From Planctomycetota bacterium (lineage in GTDB: Bacteria > Planctomycetota > UBA1135 > JAKEFM01), in contig JAKEFM010000225.1 in assembly GCA_022616055.1 (NCBI GenBank), positions 1-37,598 of the forward strand: a DNA stretch of 37,598 nt, in the 5' to 3' direction. Both the position numbers and the translations under genes were made by a program. This document shows positions 31,341 through 37,598 of the stretch, piece by piece (position 1 is the stretch's first letter; each line of letters starts with the position of its first letter). A model generated the notes under the pieces. That model saw nothing but the letters and a program-made list of their open reading frames with translations. It was not told the DNA's origin and did no database searches.

Positions 31341-31369
31341 TTGCTCGAGCGGGAGCGCTCCGCTATGAG
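31341..31369 (+). promoter_or_regulatory. Promoter of dnaE
   Basis: TTGCTC (31341-31346), a 17-bp spacer and TATGAG (31364-31369) predict a transcript starting at or within a few bases of GTG 31375, so the dnaE mRNA would be leaderless. Confidence 0.55.
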
Positions 31370-31374
31370 CGGGC

Positions 31375-34300
31375 GTGCCCTTCGCCCACCTCCACGTCCA
31401 CTCCCACTACTCCCTCCTCGACGGGACCTGCGAGGTCGCCGGCCTCGTCGAGGCGGCGAAGGAGGCGGGGCACTCCGCCCTCGCGCTGACGGACCACGGC
31501 AACCTCTTCGGGGCGATCGAGTTCTACAAGGCCGCGACCGAGGCGGGGATCCGCCCGGTCCTCGGGATCGAGGCCTACGTCGCCCGCCGCTCGAGGCTCG
31601 AGAAGCGCGACGCCGCGGACAACCCGACCGACCACCTGACGCTCCTCGCCATGGACGAGCGCGGCTGGAAGAACCTGATGCGGCTCGCATCGGCCGGGTA
31701 CCTGGAGGGGTTCTTCAAGAAGCCGCGGATCGACAAGGAGCTCCTCGCGCGGCACGGGCAAGGGCTCCTCGCCCTCTCGGGCTGCCTCTCGGCCGAGGTC
31801 CCCCGCCGGCTCCTCGCCGAAGATCCGGACGGCGCGATGCGCGCCGCCGGGGAGTACGAGGACCTCCTCGGGAAGGGGAACTTCTTCCTCGAGGCGATGC
31901 GCGTGGGAGTGCCGGGGGAGGAGCGCGCGCTCGAGGGGCTCGTCCGGCTCTCCCGGGACGCCGCGATCCCTCTCGTCGCGACGAACGACGTCCACTACCG
32001 CCGCGAGGGGGACCGAGAGGTGCAGGACGTTCTCCTGTGCATCCACAGCGGCAAGACCCTCGCCGACGAGAACCGCTTCCGGATCGAGGCGGACGCCCTC
32101 CACTTCCGGACGGAGGCGCAGATGCGGGAGGCCTTCCTCGACCTCCCGGGCGCGGTCGACCGGGCCGGGGAGATCGCGCAGCGCTCGCAGGTGCGGCTCG
32201 AGCTCGGCACCTACCGGATCCCCGCGTTCGAGACGGGGACGGGGGAGAGCGCGGAGGCGCTCTTCGCCCGCCTCTGCGGGGAGGGGTTCCTCCGCCGCTA
32301 CCCCTCCCCTCCCGAGGGGGCGCGGGAGAGGCTCGAGTCGGAGATGGGGACGATCCGGACGATGGGGTTCGTCCCCTACTTCCTGATCGTCTGGGACTTC
32401 ATCCGCTACGCGCGGGAGACGGGCGTGCCGGTCGGGCCGGGGCGCGGCTCCGCGGCGGGCTCGATCGTCGCCTACTGCCTCGGGATCACGGACGTCGACC
32501 CGCTGCGCTACGACCTCCTCTTCGAGCGCTTCCTCAACGCCGAGAGGATCTCGATGCCCGACATCGACATCGACTTCTCCGACGAGGGGAGGCCCCGGGT
32601 CCTCGAGTACGTCCGCCGGCGCTACGGGGAGGCGAACGTCTCCCAGATCGTCACCTTCAGCACGATGGCCTCGCGCGCCGTCGTCCGCGACGTCGGCCGC
32701 GTGCTCGGCATCCCCCTCGGGGAGGTCGACCGCATCGCGAAGAAGGTCCCGGGAGGGCCCGGCGCCTCCCTCGAGGAGGCGCTCGAGCGCGACGAGGAGC
32801 TGCGGGAGATCCGGGATTCCGACCCGCGCTACCGCCGCCTCCTCGACACGGCCCGCGAGCTGGAGGGGCTCGCCCGCCACGCTTCCGTCCACGCCGCCGG
32901 CGTCGTCATCGCCGACCGCCCCCTCGCCGAGCTCGTCCCCCTCTACCGGAACAAGGAGGACGTCACCACCCAGTTCTCGATGAACGACCTCGAGGCGGTG
33001 GGCCTCCTCAAGATGGACTTCCTCGGCCTCCGGACCCTCTCGATCCTCGAGAAGGCCGTCGCCCTCGCGAGGCGCCAGGGGGCCGCGGGGCTCGACCTCG
33101 AGACGGTCCCCCTCGACGACCCGGCGACGTATCGCCTCCTCGGGACGGGGGACACGCTCGGGGTCTTCCAGCTCGAGTCCGAGGGGATGAGGAGCCTCCT
33201 CGTGCGCCTCAGGCCCGACCGGTTCGAGGACCTCGTCGCCCTCCTCGCCCTCTACCGCCCCGGGCCGCTCAACGCCGGGATGGTCGACATCTACCTCGAC
33301 CGCAAGCACGGCCGGCGGGAGGTCGCCTACCCCGACCCCCGCCTCGAGCCGGTCCTGCGCGACACGCACGGGGTGATCGTCTACCAGGAGCAGGTGATGC
33401 GGATCGCGAACCTCCTCGGGGGCTTCTCCCTGAACGAGGCGGACAACCTGCGCAAGGCGATGGGGAAGAAGAAGCCCGAGATCCTCGCGCGCTACCGGGA
33501 GAAGTTCCTCGCCGGGGCGGTCGCCGGCGGGGTGGCCCGGGGGCAGGCGGAAGAGACCTGGAACCAGATGGAGACCTTCGGGGGGTACGGGTTCAACAAG
33601 AGCCACTCGACCGCCTACGCCGTCCTCACCTACCGCACCGCCTTCCTGAAGGCGAACCACCGGCTCGCCTTCACCTGCGCGAACCTCACCTGCGAGGTCG
33701 CCGACTCCGACAAGGTCCGCGCGTTCGTCGAGGACGCCCGGCGCGCCGCGATCGGGGTCCTCCCCCCGGACCTCAACCGCTCGCAGGTCGCCTTCTCCAT
33801 CGAAGGGGAGGCGATCCGGTTCGGGCTCGCCGCCGTGAAGGGGGTCGGGGAACGCGCGGCCGAGACGCTCCTCCCCTCCCGCGCGCGCGAGGGCCCCTTC
33901 CGCGACCTCCCCCACGCCGCGGGGTCCGTCGATCCCCGGGCGATCAACCGCGCGGGATTCGAGGCGCTGATCAAGGCGGGGGCCTTCGACTTCACGGGCT
34001 GCGACCGCGGGGCCCTGCTCGACTCGCTCGACCTCGCCCTGGAGGAGGCGTCCCGCGAACGGTCCGACCGCGCGGCGGGACAGGGAGCCCTCTTCGGCGT
34101 CCCGGAGGCCGCCGCGTCGGGCGGGCCTCCCTCCTCGCGCCGGACCTCCGAGGGGGAGCGGCTCGCCTTCGAGCGCGAGGCCCTCGGCCTCTACCTGACC
34201 GGGCACCCCCTCGAGCGCCACCGCGCCGCGCTGCGCCTCCTCGCCTCCGAGGAAACCGCGGGTCTCGCGGGGAAGGAGGACGGGGAGGAGGTCGCCCTCG

Positions 34301-34806
34301 CCGGCCGGATCACCGACCTCAAGGTGACCGTCGTGAAGACCGGCCCGCGCGCGGGGGAGAAGATGGCGCGGTTCCTCCTCGAGGACCTCTCGGGCTCCTG
34401 CCCCACCGTCGTCTTCGCGGAGGCCTACGGGCGACTGCGCGAGCGGATCGCGGAGGACGCGATCGTGCTCGCCCGCGGCCGGGTCGACCGGACGGGGGAG
34501 ACTCCGGGCCTGCGGCTTCGCGAGGTCGAGCGGCTCGAGGCGCGACTCGAGGGGGGGGACTCCGGGGTCCTCATCCGGCTCGCGCCGGGAGAGGTGGAGC
34601 TGCTGCCGCGGCTCCGGGAGACCCTGGCCGCCCACCGCGGGGAACGGGCCGTGTTCTTCGAGATCGTCCCCCCCTCCGGGGGACCCGCCCGCCTCGTCCG
34701 CGCAGGGGGCGCCTGGGGGATCACGCTCGAGGCCCCCCTCCTCGACGAGATCGAGGCCCTCCTCGGTCCCCGGAGGATCCATCTGCGGGGTCCCGAGGGG
34801 GCCTGA
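31375..34806 (+). CDS. dnaE: DNA polymerase III alpha subunit (DnaE)
   Basis: 1143 residues, matching the usual DnaE length (about 1160). The N-terminal PHP domain begins AHLHVHSHYSLLDG and continues with LTDHGNLFGAIEFY. The palm carries GPGRGSAAGSIVAYCLGI and the catalytic MPDIDIDFSDEGR (Asp residues about 395-399). HASVHAAGVVI and KMDFLGLRTLS follow, and the fingers region has YRPGPLNAGMV and YQEQVMRIA. A helix-hairpin-helix region and a C-terminal OB fold (about 985-1060, LAGRITDLKVTVVKTGPRAGEKMARFLLEDL) complete it. It is the replicative polymerase. Start GTG 31375 is preceded by a -10 only 5 nt away and no Shine-Dalgarno sequence, suggesting a leaderless transcript. Confidence 0.95.
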   Translation: MPFAHLHVHSHYSLLDGTCEVAGLVEAAKEAGHSALALTDHGNLFGAIEFYKAATEAGIRPVLGIEAYVARRSRLEKRDAADNPTDHLTLLAMDERGWKNLMRLASAGYLEGFFKKPRIDKELLARHGQGLLALSGCLSAEVPRRLLAEDPDGAMRAAGEYEDLLGKGNFFLEAMRVGVPGEERALEGLVRLSRDAAIPLVATNDVHYRREGDREVQDVLLCIHSGKTLADENRFRIEADALHFRTEAQMREAFLDLPGAVDRAGEIAQRSQVRLELGTYRIPAFETGTGESAEALFARLCGEGFLRRYPSPPEGARERLESEMGTIRTMGFVPYFLIVWDFIRYARETGVPVGPGRGSAAGSIVAYCLGITDVDPLRYDLLFERFLNAERISMPDIDIDFSDEGRPRVLEYVRRRYGEANVSQIVTFSTMASRAVVRDVGRVLGIPLGEVDRIAKKVPGGPGASLEEALERDEELREIRDSDPRYRRLLDTARELEGLARHASVHAAGVVIADRPLAELVPLYRNKEDVTTQFSMNDLEAVGLLKMDFLGLRTLSILEKAVALARRQGAAGLDLETVPLDDPATYRLLGTGDTLGVFQLESEGMRSLLVRLRPDRFEDLVALLALYRPGPLNAGMVDIYLDRKHGRREVAYPDPRLEPVLRDTHGVIVYQEQVMRIANLLGGFSLNEADNLRKAMGKKKPEILARYREKFLAGAVAGGVARGQAEETWNQMETFGGYGFNKSHSTAYAVLTYRTAFLKANHRLAFTCANLTCEVADSDKVRAFVEDARRAAIGVLPPDLNRSQVAFSIEGEAIRFGLAAVKGVGERAAETLLPSRAREGPFRDLPHAAGSVDPRAINRAGFEALIKAGAFDFTGCDRGALLDSLDLALEEASRERSDRAAGQGALFGVPEAAASGGPPSSRRTSEGERLAFEREALGLYLTGHPLERHRAALRLLASEETAGLAGKEDGEEVALAGRITDLKVTVVKTGPRAGEKMARFLLEDLSGSCPTVVFAEAYGRLRERIAEDAIVLARGRVDRTGETPGLRLREVERLEARLEGGDSGVLIRLAPGEVELLPRLRETLAAHRGERAVFFEIVPPSGGPARLVRAGGAWGITLEAPLLDEIEALLGPRRIHLRGPEGA

Positions 34807-34865
34807 CCCCTCTCCGGTGGCCCCTCCCGTGAATCGGGCCCCCCGGTCGATACAGGGCCGGTGCC

Positions 34866-37355
34866 ATGGCCCTCCAGGGAGACCTCAAGGGGATCGACCT
34901 CGCCAACGTCCTCCAGGACGTCGGGAACAACGGCCTCACCGGCACCCTGGCGATCCGCGCGGGAGACCGCCGGCGGTCGTTCTGGCTCGAGAAGGGGGAG
35001 ATCAAGCTCGTCGGGCTCGGGGCGGAGCAGGGTCCCTCCCCGCTGAACGGGCTCGTCGCGGCGGGCCTCGTCCCGATCTCGCAGGCGCGCATCGCCGCCA
35101 AGGGGGACGCGCAGGTCCGCTCCCTCCTCCGCAAGAAGGCCGTCACTCGCGAGCAGGTCCGGGACGCCTACGTGCAGGAGATGCTCGAGCACCTGTGCGA
35201 CGCCTTCCTGTGGAAGGAGGCGACCTTCGCCTTCGAGGAGGGCCAGCCCCACGAGGAGGCCTTCGACAAGACGCAGGTCGAGTACGGCGCGCGCCTCTCC
35301 GTCGGGCCCGCCGTCCTCGAGGCGCTGCGGCGCCTCGACGAGTGGGGCCAGATCTACAAGTCGATCCTGTCGGCGGAGGAGATCCTCGTCCCGCTCCCCG
35401 CCTCCCTCCCGAAGGACGCCGACCCCGCCCTCGCGCGGATCGCCTCCCTCCTCGACGGGGAGCGGCGCCTGCGCGACCTCGTCGAGGAGACGCGGCTCGG
35501 GGAGTTCGCGGTCTTCCGCGCCGCGGCGGCCCTCACGCGCTGCGGGGCGGCCCGTTCCCTCGGGGTCCCCGAGGCCCTCGAGCGCGCCCGCGCCGCCGCC
35601 GCGAAGAAGCAGCACGACCGCTGCCTCAAGATGGCGCAGTTCGGCCTCGAGCGGGAGCCGGGGAACGCCGACCTCCGCGCGCTCGCCGCCGGCGCGCTCG
35701 AGGCGCTCGGCCGCCCGGAGGAGGCGGCCTCCGAGCTGCGGCGGGTCGCCGCCTCCCACCTCGAGCGCGGCGAGCGGCCCCGGGCCGTCGAGGCCTACCG
35801 GCGCCTGATCGCGCTCGCTCCGAACGACTCCTACGCGCGCGACCGCCTCTTCTCCCTCCTCCTCGAGGACGGGAAGAAGGGAGGGGCGAAGGCGAGGGCC
35901 GAGGCGCTCGCCGAGGGGGAGGCCCTCGCGCTCGCCTACCGGAAGGCGGGCCTCCACGACCAGGCGCGCGAGATCGCGCGCCGGCTCCTCCAGACCTTCG
36001 GGGAGGACGACGAGCTCCTCGAGTCGGCGGCGGAGATGGCCCGGCGGCTCGGGGACCGCAAGGAGGGGGTGGCGCTCTACCGCCGCCTCTTCGACCGGGC
36101 GCTCGGCCGGGGCGACCGCGAGGCGGCGCTCCTCCACGGCCGCACGATCCTGCGCCTCGACCCCTCGGCGGAGGACGTCGCCCGGCGGCGCGAGGCGCTC
36201 GCGAGCGCGGAGCACCGGCGGATCCAGGGGATCCGGCGGCGGTGGAAGCTCGCGGCGCTCGCCGCCGCCGGCCTCCTCCTCGTCGGCGCGCCCGCCGCCT
36301 ACGAGACGAGCGCCTTCGTCCGCCTCTCCAGGCTGCGCGCCGAGACGATCACGCTCCTCCAGCGCCGCGACCTGCGCACCCTCCTCCAGCAGTACCGGGA
36401 CTTCCTCCGGGTCTACGGCTGGACCTTCGCCTCCATCGGCGTGCGCCGCGAGCGCGGCGAGATCGAGTCCTCCTTCGTCGAGGAGGAGCTCGCCCGGATC
36501 CCGGAGGGGGAGGAGGGGCTCGCGGAGGCGATCGCCGGCGTCGAGGCCCTCTCCGCGAACATCCGCGGGAAGGAGGCGCTCGCCCGGGTCCAGGACTGCC
36601 TCCGCAGCCTGAGGGCGTCGGCGGAGACCGTGAAGGAGCGCTTCCTCCGGGAGGCCGACGAGCTCGCCCGCTCCGGGCAGTCCCCGCCCCTCGAGCGGGT
36701 CGCCGCGATGGCCGACCCCCTCGCCCTCGAGGCGCTCGCGCGCCTGGCGGCCCACGACTCCCCTCCGCTGCGGAGGGCGGCCCTCGCGGCGCTCGCGCGG
36801 AACCGCTCCGAGGAGGCCCCCGAGATCCTCGTCCTCGCCCTTCCCGCCGAGAACGATCCCAGGGCGCGCGCCGCCGCGTTCCAGGGGCTCCGGGAGCGGA
36901 CGGGGGAGGACTTCGGGGAGGACGAGGACGCCTGGCTCGAGCGCTTCCGCCGCAAGCGCGCCCTCGACAAGCCCGCGCTCCCCCTTCCCCTCCACGCCTC
37001 GGTCCGCGCCGACCGGGCCCGGATCGCGCGGGGGGACCCCGTCGTCTTCCAATGGAGGATCACGAACCTCGGGTCGGTCCCCCTCGCCTTCGCGCTCGCC
37101 TCGCAGTACGCGGTCCTCGACCCCTCGGGGACGCGCCTCCCCGGCTCCCGGGAGGCGGCCGACGAGCCGCGGCGGTTCGAGCTTCGGTCGGGGGAGTTCG
37201 TCGGGGGGGAGGTCGTCCTCCCGGGGGCGACGGAGGGGATCGAGAACCCCGGCATCTGCCTCCTCACCTTCGAGGCGCGGGTCTCCCTCGAGGGGGGAAC
37301 GGAGGCGCGCATCCCGGCGGCCGCCCGACGCCTCGAGGTGACGGCGCGGGAGTAG
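34866..37355 (+). CDS. DUF4388 (PATAN)/TPR/HEAT membrane protein
   Basis: 829 residues in several parts. An N-terminal DUF4388/PATAN domain (about 1-130) starts LQGDLKGIDLANVLQDVGNNGLTGTLAI with FWLEKGEIKLV, as in proteins tied to gliding and two-component signalling. TPR-like helices (about 215-440) follow, with one transmembrane segment (about 459-480, LAALAAAGLLLVGAPAAY). Beyond the membrane come a helical region, HEAT-like repeats (about 610-680, LALEALARLAAHDSPPLRRAALAALARN) and a C-terminal beta-sandwich (about 710-829). GATACA (34849-34854) ends 11 nt before ATG 34866, giving a leader of about 5 nt. Role unknown; a membrane-spanning scaffold linking cytoplasmic signalling to the envelope is plausible. 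Confidence 0.78.
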   Translation: MALQGDLKGIDLANVLQDVGNNGLTGTLAIRAGDRRRSFWLEKGEIKLVGLGAEQGPSPLNGLVAAGLVPISQARIAAKGDAQVRSLLRKKAVTREQVRDAYVQEMLEHLCDAFLWKEATFAFEEGQPHEEAFDKTQVEYGARLSVGPAVLEALRRLDEWGQIYKSILSAEEILVPLPASLPKDADPALARIASLLDGERRLRDLVEETRLGEFAVFRAAAALTRCGAARSLGVPEALERARAAAAKKQHDRCLKMAQFGLEREPGNADLRALAAGALEALGRPEEAASELRRVAASHLERGERPRAVEAYRRLIALAPNDSYARDRLFSLLLEDGKKGGAKARAEALAEGEALALAYRKAGLHDQAREIARRLLQTFGEDDELLESAAEMARRLGDRKEGVALYRRLFDRALGRGDREAALLHGRTILRLDPSAEDVARRREALASAEHRRIQGIRRRWKLAALAAAGLLLVGAPAAYETSAFVRLSRLRAETITLLQRRDLRTLLQQYRDFLRVYGWTFASIGVRRERGEIESSFVEEELARIPEGEEGLAEAIAGVEALSANIRGKEALARVQDCLRSLRASAETVKERFLREADELARSGQSPPLERVAAMADPLALEALARLAAHDSPPLRRAALAALARNRSEEAPEILVLALPAENDPRARAAAFQGLRERTGEDFGEDEDAWLERFRRKRALDKPALPLPLHASVRADRARIARGDPVVFQWRITNLGSVPLAFALASQYAVLDPSGTRLPGSREAADEPRRFELRSGEFVGGEVVLPGATEGIENPGICLLTFEARVSLEGGTEARIPAAARRLEVTARE

Positions 37356-37413
37356 GGTCCTCCCCGGGAAGATCCCGCCCTCCCGCCCCGTCCAACCGCC
37401 CCGGCACGGCCCC

Positions 37414-37598
37414 GTGGGCGACCTCCGCGCTCTCCCCCCGCTCCTCGCGCTCCTCTTCTCGCTCCCCGGCGACTCCGCCTGGCGCGACCCGGGAGCGCTG
37501 CGGACGATCGGCCTCCCCGCCCTCGGCGAGGAGGGGGATCCGCCCGCGAGGAGCGCCGGCCGGACCGTCTTCCTCCTCGGGACCTCCCTCGGCCCCTC
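37414..37598 (+). CDS. N-terminal part of an exported protein (runs off the window)
   Basis: GTG 37414 opens a frame that stays open to the last base, giving 61 full codons. The beginning (MGDLRALPPLLALLFSLPGDS) looks like a signal peptide with cleavage near SLPGDS, and the following residues (ARSAGRTVFLLGTSLGP) have normal composition. Third codon positions are almost all G or C, as in the neighbours. No family can be assigned from this fragment. Confidence 0.5.
   Translation, partial: MGDLRALPPLLALLFSLPGDSAWRDPGALRTIGLPALGEEGDPPARSAGRTVFLLGTSLGP

Noticed and set aside
31363-34782. A 1139-codon open frame on the minus strand opposite dnaE
   Set aside because: It is the antisense shadow of a high-GC3 gene: Glu/Arg/Asp-rich, no motifs, while the plus frame is full-length DnaE.
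1-37598. tRNA or rRNA genes, CRISPR arrays, insertion sequences, prophage
   Set aside because: None recognised on either strand by reading. No transposase or integrase motifs and no regularly spaced repeats. A tRNAscan or CRISPR search was not possible here.

Overview
This is about 37.6 kb of very GC-rich (roughly 70% by eye), densely packed bacterial chromosome. No tRNA, rRNA, CRISPR array, transposase or phage gene was seen. The gene content suggests an uncultured Planctomycetota lineage. The pointers are a DUF1800/DUF1501 secreted-protein pair, a PPi-type phosphofructokinase, planctomycete-style secreted proteins ending in an IPPDP...YxQ domain, LVIVD propeller and di-heme peroxidase genes, and a serine-palmitoyltransferase homologue. 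The phylum is an inference; Myxococcota or Acidobacteriota cannot be excluded from sequence reading alone.

Layout. 1-168 is the tail of an unknown gene. 212-305 is a class I cyclic-di-GMP (GEMM-I) riboswitch in the leader of a large Ig-like surface lipoprotein (482-2803), which is closed by an intrinsic terminator. 2855-4850 holds a glycosyltransferase-like membrane protein, a Nudix ADP-ribose pyrophosphatase and a small coiled-coil protein. 4863-7147 holds a geranylgeranyl-reductase-family flavoprotein divergent from arfB, followed by a nickel/cobalt transporter; the divergent pair shares one AT-rich -10 region. 7155-10235 is a minus-strand operon: an alkyltransferase-like protein lacking the active-site Cys, a propeller protein and a degenerate gluzincin-like protein. 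10340-16606 holds an App1/LNS2-type phosphatase, an LVIVD propeller, ygfZ, and the DUF1800-DUF1501 pair.

16837-19794 is a compact minus-strand operon of PPi-phosphofructokinase, a PHA-granule-type small protein and a cytokinin-dehydrogenase-like flavoenzyme. It is divergent from an N-acyl-ornithine carbamoyltransferase gene at 19892. 20950-22810 has a secreted protein and a two-gene HEPN module. 22859-25501 holds an epimerase-type SDR divergent from a serine palmitoyltransferase, a probable bacterial sphingolipid locus. 25498-28641 holds a lipoprotein hydrolase and a di-heme peroxidase. After an 826-bp gene-free stretch come a second secreted-domain protein, a TPR protein that appears to use a non-ATG/GTG/TTG start, dnaE, a DUF4388/TPR/HEAT membrane protein, and the first codons of another gene running off the window.

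A recurring theme is transcription architecture. At several genes a recognisable -35/-10 pair with a 16-17 bp spacer ends so that the predicted transcript starts only about 0-5 nt before the start codon. Shine-Dalgarno sequences are absent at these genes but present at a few others. This points to widespread leaderless or near-leaderless mRNAs and was used to choose several starts. The most interesting leads are the riboswitch-controlled lipoprotein, the HEPN pair with an unrecognised partner, the CKX-like enzyme with an altered catalytic residue, the PTHR alkyltransferase-like protein, and the sphingolipid pair.
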